From Dichotomicrobium sp964650735 (GTDB taxonomy: Bacteria > Pseudomonadota > Alphaproteobacteria > Rhizobiales > Rhodomicrobiaceae), in NCBI GenBank assembly GCA_964650735.1, contig CAZYUT010000018.1, forward strand, positions 1-25,129: 25,129 bases of DNA, given 5' to 3'. The translations under genes were made by a program, and so were the position numbers. The notes beneath the pieces are model-generated. The model had not been told where the DNA came from, did not search any database, and saw nothing but the letters and a program-made list of their open reading frames with translations. Positions within the stretch are counted from its first letter, which is position 1, and each line of letters begins with the position of its first letter. Below are positions 7,428-15,996 of this stretch, in pieces.

Positions 7428-8321
7428 TCATTCCACGGTCCAGGTCATTTCGCAACTTTGCGGCGCGGCCGCGGCGGTGAGCGTCAACGTCTGCCCCGCA
7501 AGCCCCTGAGGGTCGCCGCCGGTGCTGGCATCCAGATGGAAAAGCGTTCGTTCCGGCCCTGCGCTATGGCGTTTGGGATGCGCCATAAACCGGCCGCTCT
7601 CAGCTTCGATGAACAGATCGCGCGGCGCGTTGTCCGCAGGGTGAGCGAATACAACCGCCAGGTGCGGCGATGCGCCGTCCAGCTCCGCCCGAACCTCCGC
7701 AATCTCCAGATCTCCGCAGCGGCCGTTCGCATCTGCGCGCACCGGCACCTCCTGCAGCGCCGCGAGCACCGCCGCGCGCTCCAGCGCATCATTGCCATTG
7801 CCCGACAGCCGCTTTGACATCTGCTTCGTCACCGGAATGCAGACATCCTTGCACACCGCGTACTCAAGGCCGAGATCGAGCGCGACTGGAACGCCGGGCT
7901 GCGCGGGCACGATCACGACCGGCAGCACGACCCGATCAGCATAACCATTGTATTCACCCGCGGCATCGCGGAAATGGGCCGGCGTTGGCCAAAGCACCTG
8001 CGTCGTGGCAACGTTGAGCGAACTCGACCAGTCGAGCTGCGGCGCGATCCCGTCGCCGGGCGTTCGCCAATAGGTCTTCCAGCCCGGATCGAGCTCGATT
8101 TCCAGCCCGGCGAGCAGGGCCCGCCTGGGCAGGTCCGTCCGCCCTGCGAGCGCGCCGGCTTCGACCGTCCCGGCCACGATCAGGCGCGCGCGCGAATGCG
8201 CAGCCTCCTCCCATCCCGACGCCGCTGCCGCGGGCGCCAGCGCGCTGGCAAAGAGCGCCAAGAGCACAAACCGTCCCAAGAAAATAGCCTTCTTAAATAA
8301 CGTTGTTGGAAAGTTGTTCAT
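7428..8321 (-). CDS. Secreted DsbD N-terminal-like thiol-disulfide domain protein
   Basis: This 297-residue protein has a clear signal peptide (about residues 1-35: charged FKK, hydrophobic core, APAAAAS cleavage region). Its mature region resembles the periplasmic alpha domain of DsbD/ScsB, which relays electrons from a membrane thiol reductase to periplasmic partners. The likely redox pair is Cys157 and Cys161 in EYAVCKDVCIPV, the family motif. Two further cysteines lie at Cys202 (NGRCGDL) and Cys290 (QSCEMTW) and may form a structural disulfide. There is no membrane-spanning DsbD-beta domain or thioredoxin-like gamma domain, so it needs partners encoded elsewhere. The ATG at 8321 is preferred over an upstream TTG at 8366 because it places the signal peptide at the N-terminus. 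No clear Shine-Dalgarno is visible. Confidence 0.82.
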   Translation of the reverse strand: MNNFPTTLFKKAIFLGRFVLLALFASALAPAAAASGWEEAAHSRARLIVAGTVEAGALAGRTDLPRRALLAGLEIELDPGWKTYWRTPGDGIAPQLDWSSSLNVATTQVLWPTPAHFRDAAGEYNGYADRVVLPVVIVPAQPGVPVALDLGLEYAVCKDVCIPVTKQMSKRLSGNGNDALERAAVLAALQEVPVRADANGRCGDLEIAEVRAELDGASPHLAVVFAHPADNAPRDLFIEAESGRFMAHPKRHSAGPERTLFHLDASTGGDPQGLAGQTLTLTAAAAPQSCEMTWTVE

Positions 8322-8490
8322 GTTGGATTTGTCACTACACCGCCGGGCTGGCCCCAGACAATGCAAGCCGGTTCACGTTTGTGTGCGCGGCTGGGCGCGG
8401 TGTCGCAACGCGGCTCGAAAATGGCGCATGAGGGTTCATACGCGCCGCGTGACGCGCTACTGTAAACACATGATCGAGGACAACAGCGAA
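8322..8490. other. Divergent intergenic region between the DsbD-like gene and yqgE-type gene
   Basis: About 170 bases separate the two starts and must hold two promoters. I see no convincing hexamer pair or operator-like repeat. Confidence 0.4.
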
Positions 8491-9087
8491 ATGACCGAGA
8501 CAGACGGAGAGGGTTATCTCAGCGGTCAGCTCCTTGTGGCGATGCCGGGCGCGGATGACAACCACTTCGCCGGGTCGGTCGTTTATGTCTGCGCGCATTC
8601 GCCCGAGGGGGCTATGGGGATCGTCATCAATCGCGCCGCCGAGCATCTCAGCTTTCTCGATCTGCTGCAGCAACTCGATCTGATCCCGGAAGACAAGGCC
8701 ATCAACGTGCCGGCCAACCTGAAGTGCATGTCGGTCTTTGTCGGCGGTCCGGTCGAGACGGGGCGCGGGTTTGTGCTGCACAGCGCGGATTATTTCTCGG
8801 CCGACAGCACGCTGGCGATTGACGGCAGCGTGTGCCTGACCGCCACGATCGACATCCTCCGTGCGATCGCGCGGGGGGCGGGGCCGCACAAGTCATTGCT
8901 GGCGTTGGGCTATGCCGGCTGGGCTCCGGGCCAACTGGAGAGCGAGATTCAGGCCAATGGCTGGCTGACCTGCCCGGGCGATGCCGACTTGGTGTTCGAC
9001 CCTCGGGTCGACGAGAAATACGCCCTGGCGCTGGCCAAGCTAGGCGTCGACCCTTCGTTTCTCGTCAATCAGGCGGGCAACGCCTGA
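8491..9087 (+). CDS. YqgE/AlgH family protein
   Basis: This 198-residue protein belongs to the conserved YqgE/AlgH (UPF0301) family, whose biochemical role is still unclear. Family features are GYLSGQLLVAMPGADD at the N-terminus, a SPEGAMGIVINR segment near residue 40, FVGGPVETGRGFVLHS near residue 85, and ALGYAGWAPGQLESEI near residue 145. The start is uncertain. ATG at 8491 has GAGGA (8476-8480) 10 bases upstream, whereas an in-frame ATG at 8470 has no ribosome site but would add seven residues. The gene is convergent with the EAL-domain gene, with only 19 bases between the stops and no obvious terminator. Confidence 0.92.
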   Translation: MTETDGEGYLSGQLLVAMPGADDNHFAGSVVYVCAHSPEGAMGIVINRAAEHLSFLDLLQQLDLIPEDKAINVPANLKCMSVFVGGPVETGRGFVLHSADYFSADSTLAIDGSVCLTATIDILRAIARGAGPHKSLLALGYAGWAPGQLESEIQANGWLTCPGDADLVFDPRVDEKYALALAKLGVDPSFLVNQAGNA

Positions 9088-9106
9088 AAATGTCATCGAG
9101 CGCGCA

Positions 9107-12100
9107 TCATCGCCGACGCGGCGGCCCCGCGCTGCGCCGAGGGGGCGGTCCGCTATCTGGCTCATCCTGCTCCCAGCTTGGCGCGTCCGGTGGGGGCGGT
9201 GGCTGCTGACCTAAGATGGACCTGCGGCGGCTTTGCGAACGGCTGCCAGACCCCGGCGCGCCAGCGCTCTCCCAACTCTCGAAGGGCCGGTCGTCCAATG
9301 GCGCGCGATCTGGGAAGGCCGCGCCATCTGGGCTTGCACCGCTCTCGCGCGGGCCGTACGGCGGTCGCGCCGGTTTGACGCGGCTACCGGTTCCCTGCCG
9401 CCCGGGATCAGTTTCCGGATCCGGACGTGCCAAAGACGAATCGGCGCTCCAGGGCGGCGGAAGCCGGCGCTGCGCCTGCTCTTCGCGCGCCACCGTTGGC
9501 GGCGGCGCAATCCGTTGGGCAGCTCGTGCAGGGGCCCCCGGCTGCCCCGACTTTGCGCCTGACGGCGCCGTGGCGCTGCCTTCACTGCGTCCGCGCGTCG
9601 GTCCGCCAGCCTTTGCCGCCGCGCGCGCCAGCGTGTTCACGAGGTTCATGACCTCTTTTTCGGTCATCGGCTCGCCGAAATAGAAACCCTGGCCGTAGTC
9701 GCAGCCCAGCGCACGCAGATAAGCCGCGTCACGGTCGCGATCGACCCCTTGAACAACGAGATCGAATCCCAGCTCATGCGCCATCGCGAGCACTGAGCGG
9801 AGGACCACGGGATCGGCGCCGGATGCGCTGGCCGAGCGCACCAGCGAGCGATCAAGTTTGAGCACATCGATCGGCAACCGGTGCAGGTAGGCCACGGAGG
9901 AGTACCCGCTACCATACTCATCGAGCGCGAGCCGTGCGCCAGCGGTCTTCAGGCTGGCCAGCGCCTCGACAATCTGCTCCGGGTTCTCCATGACCACCGT
10001 CTCGCTGACCTCGACCCAGAAGCAGTTTTCCGGGACCATGCCGCGGCCGACAACCGTGCGCAGTTCCTGCACCACTTCGCTGCGGAGCATGGCGCGGTGG
10101 GAGAGGTCGAGCGTTACAAACAGCGGCTCGTCTCCGCGCTGCCACGCCTTTTGCCAGCGATGGAGCTGGCGCAGGGCGCGTTCGGCGGCGTAGCGACTGA
10201 GCGCGGCTATCATTTCGGCTTTTTCTGCGGCGTGAATGAACTCTCGCGGGCCGAGCAGACCATGTTTTGGGTGATTCCAGCGCAACAGCGCCTCGAAGCC
10301 AGCGAGCTGGTTATCCGCAAGCCGCATGATCGGCTGATACAAAAGGACGATCTGCCGCCGGTCGATCGCCTTTGACACATCCTTTTCAAGTTCAGCGCCG
10401 TCATCGCGAACCGTGCTCATGTCCGGCTTGTAAAGCTCGATCCGGTCGGCGCCCGCGCGCTTGGCGCGGTAGGACGCAAGCTCGGCCTCGGCCAGCAGCG
10501 CGGCACCGTCCGCCTGACGCCCGTCGAACACCGAGATGCCGATGCTGCCGATCAGCGCGACCTCCTGCCCGCTCAGCTTCATCGGCGAGCGCAGCGAACG
10601 GCGTACGCGCTCGGCCAGCATCGCGATGTATCGCGGGTCTGTCTCCGAGGTCAGCAGCATGGCGAACCGGTCCACCCCGATACGAGCAAGCGTGTCCGTC
10701 TCGCGGACATGACGGCTCAGCCGCCGCGCGACGGTGAGCAACATCGAGTCCGTGATAACAGCCTCAGGCGCGTGGTTGCCGCTGCGCACCTGATCGATGT
10801 CGATGACGATGACGGTTGGCTTGGTGCCTTCGCTCTCGCAGCGCAGGATTGCCTGGCCGGCACGGTCGAGGAACAGTTCGCGGTTGGGCTGGCCGGTCAG
10901 CGCGTCATAAACGGCGTTGTGCGTGAGGCGCTCCTGACTGCGCTTTTGCGTCGTGACGTCGCGCAACAGACCGATGCACTGCAGGATCTGGCTCTGCGGC
11001 AGCTTGACTGCCCGCCCGCGGAGTTCATACCAGAAGTAGCTGCCATCGCTGCGCCGGAGCCGCAAATCCGTCTCAAGCTCGCCGCCGTCGCGCTCGCGCA
11101 CGGTCCAGAGCATGATCTTGACGCGCTCGCGATCCGAAGCGTGGACGAATTGCAGCCACTCCTCGGTGCCGCAGTTGAGCGTGCCCTTCGAATAGCCGAG
11201 AACGCGCTCGATCTCCGGGCCGACCTTGATCTCCTCCCGCCGCACATCCCATTCCCAGACGGAGGCGCCCGACGCTTCCAGCGCCGCTGCGCCGCGGCCG
11301 ATATGCGCGGCGTGGCCAGAGGCCGCGTAATCGCCCGGCGAGAAGGCGTATTGCGTCACGCTGAACCCGAGCAGTGCGACGAACAGCACCAGCCCGGAGG
11401 ACAGCGCCGGCACGACGATGTCTCCCGACAGATAGCCGAGGATGGCGACGCTCGCGCCGAACAGCCAGACCAGAAACAGCATCCAAGTTGGCAGAAGCGT
11501 CAGCGCACGGTCTTCGCCGCGAAAAGCTTGCAACAGGACTAGGAGCGTGCCGACACCCGCGATCGGCAGGAAGGAGAGGCGCGCCAAGCCTGATGTCAAC
11601 TGAGCGTCGATGACCGAAAATCCAATCAGGCCAATCTGCAAGACCGCCCAGCCACCGAAGACCGGCAAGAGCCAAGGCTGCCATTGCCGCAATCGAAGAT
11701 AGATCGTCAGGAAAATCAGAAGGCTTGCCGCGAGCGCCGCCTCCGCCGCGGCGCGATAGACTGCGTTCTGATCTGGCGAAAGCTGGAACAATTTGTGCCA
11801 GAAGCCGAAATCCACGCATAGATAGGCGACCGCGCTCCAGGCCACCAGCGCCGTCGCAGGGAATATCGCCCGATGGTTGGCGACGAAAATGGCTGTGAGG
11901 AAGATGGCCAGCAAGCCTGCGATGCCGAGCAAGATACCGTTGAGCAGCGTCCGGTCTGTGGCTTGCTTGCCGAGTGCTGGGCCGTCCCACAGCATCAGCC
12001 TTGGAAAATCCACCGATCGCAACTCGACGATGAAAGTGACGGTGCTGCCGGGTTCCAAAGTGATGCGGAACACGTCGGCGCGCTCGGCTGGAATGCGTTC

Positions 12101-12481
12101 GGGCTTGAAGCCAACCGACGGCGTGACCTGCGCGATGCGCGGCGAGTCGAGGTCTGGCCAGACGACCCGGCTGCCCGAGAGTGCATAGCGCTGGGCCACC
12201 AGAAATCGTTCGATGCGGGTGTCGGTGGGGTTGCTCAGCGCGAAAACGACCCAGTTCGGGTCCGTGCCCGGTGTCGCCGCCTGCACGGCCATGCGCCCGG
12301 TGATGCCATCGGGCCCTGGGGCGGTTTCCACGCTTAGGCTGTCGCCGCGCCCCTCGTACAGCTCGCCAAGCAGCGTGACATCAAGCTTCTTCTGATCCGG
12401 GCTGACGACGATCGCCTCCAGCGCGCGCGCATGGCCTGCGAAAAGCGCCAGGCATACGGTCATGAGCGCCATAAGCGACAT
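9107..12481 (-). CDS. Membrane PAS-GGDEF-EAL protein with degenerate catalytic motifs
   Basis: This is a 1124-residue multidomain signalling protein. Order: signal peptide (1-20), periplasmic beta-rich sensor (about 21-175), a 7TMR-DISM-like block of several membrane helices (about 180-380), PAS (about 400-510), GGDEF (about 520-685), EAL (about 699-945) and a Pro/Arg/Ser-rich tail (about 955-1124). The GGDEF signature is replaced by GVDRF (602-606), so cyclase activity is unlikely. In the EAL domain, E-A-L (730-732), Glu827, Asp854 and Lys875 remain. However, the NLS asparagine is Asp792, the second Asp of DDFG is Glu855, and the AEGVE motif has become VQGVD (Gln911, Asp914). It is therefore probably a c-di-GMP or GTP sensor rather than an enzyme, though weak phosphodiesterase activity cannot be excluded. 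The ATG at 12481 is chosen because it begins the signal peptide; the frame stays open to 12736 inside the GNAT gene. Confidence 0.88.
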   Translation of the reverse strand: MSLMALMTVCLALFAGHARALEAIVVSPDQKKLDVTLLGELYEGRGDSLSVETAPGPDGITGRMAVQAATPGTDPNWVVFALSNPTDTRIERFLVAQRYALSGSRVVWPDLDSPRIAQVTPSVGFKPERIPAERADVFRITLEPGSTVTFIVELRSVDFPRLMLWDGPALGKQATDRTLLNGILLGIAGLLAIFLTAIFVANHRAIFPATALVAWSAVAYLCVDFGFWHKLFQLSPDQNAVYRAAAEAALAASLLIFLTIYLRLRQWQPWLLPVFGGWAVLQIGLIGFSVIDAQLTSGLARLSFLPIAGVGTLLVLLQAFRGEDRALTLLPTWMLFLVWLFGASVAILGYLSGDIVVPALSSGLVLFVALLGFSVTQYAFSPGDYAASGHAAHIGRGAAALEASGASVWEWDVRREEIKVGPEIERVLGYSKGTLNCGTEEWLQFVHASDRERVKIMLWTVRERDGGELETDLRLRRSDGSYFWYELRGRAVKLPQSQILQCIGLLRDVTTQKRSQERLTHNAVYDALTGQPNRELFLDRAGQAILRCESEGTKPTVIVIDIDQVRSGNHAPEAVITDSMLLTVARRLSRHVRETDTLARIGVDRFAMLLTSETDPRYIAMLAERVRRSLRSPMKLSGQEVALIGSIGISVFDGRQADGAALLAEAELASYRAKRAGADRIELYKPDMSTVRDDGAELEKDVSKAIDRRQIVLLYQPIMRLADNQLAGFEALLRWNHPKHGLLGPREFIHAAEKAEMIAALSRYAAERALRQLHRWQKAWQRGDEPLFVTLDLSHRAMLRSEVVQELRTVVGRGMVPENCFWVEVSETVVMENPEQIVEALASLKTAGARLALDEYGSGYSSVAYLHRLPIDVLKLDRSLVRSASASGADPVVLRSVLAMAHELGFDLVVQGVDRDRDAAYLRALGCDYGQGFYFGEPMTEKEVMNLVNTLARAAAKAGGPTRGRSEGSATAPSGAKSGQPGAPARAAQRIAPPPTVAREEQAQRRLPPPWSADSSLARPDPETDPGRQGTGSRVKPARPPYGPRESGASPDGAAFPDRAPLDDRPFESWESAGAPGSGSRSQSRRRSILGQQPPPPPDAPSWEQDEPDSGPPPRRSAGPPRRR

Positions 12482-12548
12482 GGCGCGCCGCAGCGCGGCG
12501 GGACTGAGCGGCAAACAGCGCCCGGATAGGCTCGCGCTTGCGGCCCGG

Positions 12549-13136
12549 CTAACGGCGCGGATCGTCCCTGAGCAAAGCGTAGAGAAAATGGTCCTGCCAC
12601 CTGCCGTTAATTTTAAGATATTCCCGGGCGAGCCCTTCGCGGGTGAAGCCCACCTTCTCCAGCACCCGGATTGAGGCGACGTTCGTCGGCAGACAGGCCG
12701 CTTCGAGCCGATGCAGGTGGAGCGTGTCAAACACAAATGCGGCGATCGCGCGCACGCCTTTGGTCATGTAGCCTTGCCCCGCATGCGGCGCGCCGACCCA
12801 GTATCCCAGTGAACACGACTGGCTGACGCCCCGGCGAATGTTACTCAAAGTTGCGCCGCCGAGAAGACTGTTATCATCAGCTTTGAACATAAAAAAGGCA
12901 TAGCCGCTGCTCTCGCGCATTTCACGCAGGTAGTGTTTCAGGCGCATGCGGTAGGCGCCGCGGGTAAGCTCGTCCGGTGTCCATGCCGGCTCCCACGGCT
13001 CCAGATGCGTCCGGCTATTGGCGCGCAACTCGGCCCATGCGTGATAGTCGCTGAGCCGGGGCATCCGCAACAGCAGATCTTCCCACTCGATCTGGGGGCC
13101 GGTTTCCGGCGTCGGCGGCGACCGCAAGAATGCCAT
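12549..13136 (-). CDS. GNAT N-acetyltransferase, RimJ/RimL-like
   Basis: This 195-residue protein belongs to the GNAT superfamily, most like the RimJ/RimL branch that acetylates N-terminal amines of ribosomal proteins, although the substrate cannot be read from sequence. The acetyl-CoA pyrophosphate-binding loop is visible as GAPHAGQGYMTKGV (about 115-128). It is followed by the LHRLEAACLPTNVASIRVLEKVGF segment typical of this branch (about 141-164) and an REYLKINGRWQDHFLYAL C-terminal strand. A WVG after GY (112-115) forms the usual beta-4 strand. It lies 43 bases after the M16 peptidase and 67 bases before the EAL-domain gene on the same strand, so it is probably part of the thrC-M16-GNAT operon. 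Confidence 0.92.
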   Translation of the reverse strand: MAFLRSPPTPETGPQIEWEDLLLRMPRLSDYHAWAELRANSRTHLEPWEPAWTPDELTRGAYRMRLKHYLREMRESSGYAFFMFKADDNSLLGGATLSNIRRGVSQSCSLGYWVGAPHAGQGYMTKGVRAIAAFVFDTLHLHRLEAACLPTNVASIRVLEKVGFTREGLAREYLKINGRWQDHFLYALLRDDPRR

Positions 13137-13179
13137 TGCGCAGTTCCTTCTCAGCCTGCCTTCCGCTCAGGCCGCTCGT

Positions 13180-14460
13180 TCAATGCCTCAACGCGCCTTC
13201 GGCGATCGCGCGCAACTCCGGGGCCTCGGGGCGCGGCCCCACATGAACACAAGATGGCGCCAGCCCGTGCAAAAGGCGCTGTGCGAAGGCCTGCACCTGG
13301 CGCGCATCAACCGATTCGATGCGCGTGACGAGCTTTTCAAATTCCGGCGGTTTGCCAAAGATGTAAAGATGCCGCGCCAGGAACTCGGCACGGGCCGCCG
13401 AGCTTTCCAGGCTCATCAGCAAACCTGCCTTCATATTCGCTTTCGCGCGCTCAACCTCATCTTCGCGCGGGCCATCCTCGGCGAGCTTGCGCAGCTCTTG
13501 CGTCACCACATCCGTAAGGGCGGCGACGTCGCCTGAGTCCGCGGCCGCGTGGATCCCGAACAGGCCGGTATCGGAAAAGCCGGAGCAGAAGGCATAGATC
13601 GCATAGCACAGCCCGCGCTGCTCCCGCGCCTCCTGAAACAGCCGCGAGGACATGCCGCCGCCCAGCAAGCCAGCGCAGACCTGGGCCGTGTAATAGTCCG
13701 GATCGCGCGAGGCCGGCGCCTCGAAGGCGATGAGCATATGAGACTGTTCAAGCGGGAGCTGTACGGCCGCGTAACCGCCCCGGTATTGCGGGGGCGCAAA
13801 AGCGACGGCGCTGTCATTCGGGACGTCCGACAATAGCCGCTCCGCTTCGCGCACCAGCGCATCGTGCTCCACCGCGCCGGCCGCGCTCACGATCATGCGC
13901 TGCGCGCCGTAGTTCGTCTCGCGGAAGCGAATAAGGGTGTCGCGCCGGAGGCCGCGCACGCTCTGCGCAGTGCCGAGCACGGGCCGGCCGAGCGGCTGGT
14001 CGGGAAAGGCGATCGCTTGCGCAGTGTCGAACAGCACGTCTTCCGGGTTATCGCGCGTCGCCGCGATCTCCTGCAGGACCACCGTGCGCTCCAGTTCAAG
14101 ATCCTCCTCCATGTAGACCGGGTTGCGCAGGATATCGCTGAGCACTTCCAGGGCCATCGGCGCCTCATCCTTGAGCACGCGCGCGAAATAAGCGGTCGTC
14201 TCCACGCCGGTGGCCGCGTTGATCTCGCCGCCGGCGGTTTCGATTTCCTCCGCGATCTGGCGGGCCGAGCGCGTTTCGGTCCCCTTGAACGCCATGTGCT
14301 CCAGCATATGCGCGACGCCGTGTTCCTCAGGCGCTTCCGCGCGCGAGCCGCTGGCGACCCAGATGCCGAGCGAGACGGTGCCGACATGCGGCATGGGCTC
14401 GGTCACGACGCGCAGGCCATTGTTCAGGCGCGTGACTTGCGCGCTGCTTTCTATGCTCAT
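13180..14460 (-). CDS. M16 family zinc peptidase (mitochondrial processing peptidase-like)
   Basis: This 426-residue metalloprotease has the inverted zinc motif HMLEH with His51, Glu54 (base) and His55. The third zinc ligand is Glu131 in VVLQEIAATRD, 76 residues after the second histidine as the family requires. A glycine-rich loop (GLLGGGMSSRLFQEAREQRG) typical of M16B members lies near residues 261-280. Alphaproteobacterial members of this group are the closest bacterial relatives of the mitochondrial processing peptidase. The natural substrates here are unknown. It has no signal peptide. The start overlaps the thrC stop in an ATGA, which suggests coupling. Such proteins work as dimers, and no partner subunit is encoded nearby, so a homodimer is likely. 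Confidence 0.95.
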   Translation of the reverse strand: MSIESSAQVTRLNNGLRVVTEPMPHVGTVSLGIWVASGSRAEAPEEHGVAHMLEHMAFKGTETRSARQIAEEIETAGGEINAATGVETTAYFARVLKDEAPMALEVLSDILRNPVYMEEDLELERTVVLQEIAATRDNPEDVLFDTAQAIAFPDQPLGRPVLGTAQSVRGLRRDTLIRFRETNYGAQRMIVSAAGAVEHDALVREAERLLSDVPNDSAVAFAPPQYRGGYAAVQLPLEQSHMLIAFEAPASRDPDYYTAQVCAGLLGGGMSSRLFQEAREQRGLCYAIYAFCSGFSDTGLFGIHAAADSGDVAALTDVVTQELRKLAEDGPREDEVERAKANMKAGLLMSLESSAARAEFLARHLYIFGKPPEFEKLVTRIESVDARQVQAFAQRLLHGLAPSCVHVGPRPEAPELRAIAEGALRH

Positions 14461-15878
14461 GCGGGTAATCCAACCGAGTGTTTTGTGCGCGCGGCGATGT
14501 AATCAGCGATCTGCGCCTGATCGCTGTCGAGGACGTCGTAACGCTCGGGTGCAGACAGGCGCGCGCGCAGCGTCTCGGGAAGCTCCGGCGACACCCCGAT
14601 CGCCGCATGGATTGCCTCGGGAAACTTCGCTGGGTGCGCTGTCGCAAGCGTGATCATCGGAACGCGGTCATCGCCCCGGCACAGGCAGGCGGCGTGCAGG
14701 CCCACAGCGGTGTGCGGATCGGTGATGTAACCGGTGGCATTGCGCATCACGCGGATCGCCGTCATGGTCTGGTCTTCATCTGCGCGCGCGGCCGCGAAAT
14801 CCGCCTTGAGGGCCTGGAATTGCCCTGGCTCCAGCGTGAAGCCGCCAGACTGCTGGAGCGTGTCCATCTGCGTGCGCACGAGATCGCCGTCGCGACCGCT
14901 CATCTCAAACAGCAACCGCTCGAAGTTGCTCGATACCTGAATGTCCATGCTCGGGCTTGAAGATGGCATGACCTGCCCGCGCTCATAGCGCCCCGTTTCC
15001 AGCGTTCTTGTGAGAATATCGTTGACGTTGGAGGCAATGACCAGCCGGTCAATCGGCAGGCCCATCCGCTTGGCCACATAGCCCGCGAAAATGTCGCCGA
15101 AATTGCCCGTCGGCACGGCAAAGCTGACCGCGCGGTGCGGCGCGCCCAGCGAGGCAGCGGCGGTGAAGTAATACACCACCTGGGCCATGATCCGCGCCCA
15201 GTTGATCGAGTTCACCGCCGCAAGCCGGTGCGCATCGCGGAAGGGGTGATCGTTGAACAGCGCTTTCACGATGGCCTGCGCGTCGTCGAAATTGCCGCGC
15301 ACGGCGATATTGTGGACGTTGGCGGCGTCAACCGTCGTCATCTGCTTGCGCTGCACCTCGCTGGTGCGGCCTTCCGGATGCAGCACAAAGAGGTCGATCC
15401 GCGCGCGGTCCCGGAACGCTTCGACCGCCGCGCCGCCTGTGTCGCCGGAGGTTGCCGCGATGATCGCCGCCCTGTCGCCGCGGCGCTCCAGCGCGCGCTC
15501 CATGATCGGCGCGAGCACCTGCATGGCGAAGTCCTTGAAGGCGAGCGTGGGTCCGTGGAACAGCTCCAGGATGAAATCGTTCGGTCCGGTCTGCACCAGC
15601 GGCGCGGTCGCCGGATGGCGGAACGGCGCGTAGGCGCGGGCGAGCATCTCACGCAGGTTCTCGGACGGCATCGCATCGCCCATGAACGGCGCCATGACCT
15701 CGGCAGCGACATCGGCATAGGCCTTGCCCGCGAAGCCCGCGATCTGACCGGGCGTCAGGCTCGGCCAGCTCTCCGGCACATAGAGCCCGCCATCGCGCGC
15801 GAGGCCGGTCAGCGCTGTGTCTTCGAAATCAAGGCAGGGCGCAATGCCGCGTGTGCTGACGTATTTCACGAGAGACAT
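14457..15878 (-). CDS. thrC: Threonine synthase
   Basis: ThrC converts O-phosphohomoserine, the product of ThrB, to threonine with PLP. From the ATG at 15878 it has 473 residues, normal for the long bacterial/fungal form. The PLP lysine is Lys115 in PTLAFKDFAMQ, and a phosphate-binding SGDTGGAAVEAF glycine loop follows. The start is chosen because MSLVKYVSTRG matches the family N-terminus (KYVSTRG); the open frame continues upstream only to a TTG at 15938. It overlaps the M16 gene by four bases. The gap of 118 bases to SURF1 upstream is large enough for its own promoter, but I see no clear one. Confidence 0.96.
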   Translation of the reverse strand: MSLVKYVSTRGIAPCLDFEDTALTGLARDGGLYVPESWPSLTPGQIAGFAGKAYADVAAEVMAPFMGDAMPSENLREMLARAYAPFRHPATAPLVQTGPNDFILELFHGPTLAFKDFAMQVLAPIMERALERRGDRAAIIAATSGDTGGAAVEAFRDRARIDLFVLHPEGRTSEVQRKQMTTVDAANVHNIAVRGNFDDAQAIVKALFNDHPFRDAHRLAAVNSINWARIMAQVVYYFTAAASLGAPHRAVSFAVPTGNFGDIFAGYVAKRMGLPIDRLVIASNVNDILTRTLETGRYERGQVMPSSSPSMDIQVSSNFERLLFEMSGRDGDLVRTQMDTLQQSGGFTLEPGQFQALKADFAAARADEDQTMTAIRVMRNATGYITDPHTAVGLHAACLCRGDDRVPMITLATAHPAKFPEAIHAAIGVSPELPETLRARLSAPERYDVLDSDQAQIADYIAARTKHSVGLPA

Positions 15879-15996
15879 CCCGAGTGGCGATATGCCAGGC
15901 GCATGAGCGCTGCGCGCGGCATCCGAACCAAATCCCAATCCGCCGCCAAATTACGCCCGCCATGGCGTTCCGGCAACCCGTCTGCGGGCCCGCCAA

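Noticed and set aside
12482..12736. An 85-residue N-terminal extension of the EAL protein.
   Set aside because: It runs through the 3' end of the GNAT gene and would bury the signal peptide; the ATG at 12481 gives a proper secretion signal.
15879..15996. A 10-bp palindrome GCGGGCCCGC just after SURF1 as a terminator.
   Set aside because: No loop and no T-run follow; it is likely chance in this composition.
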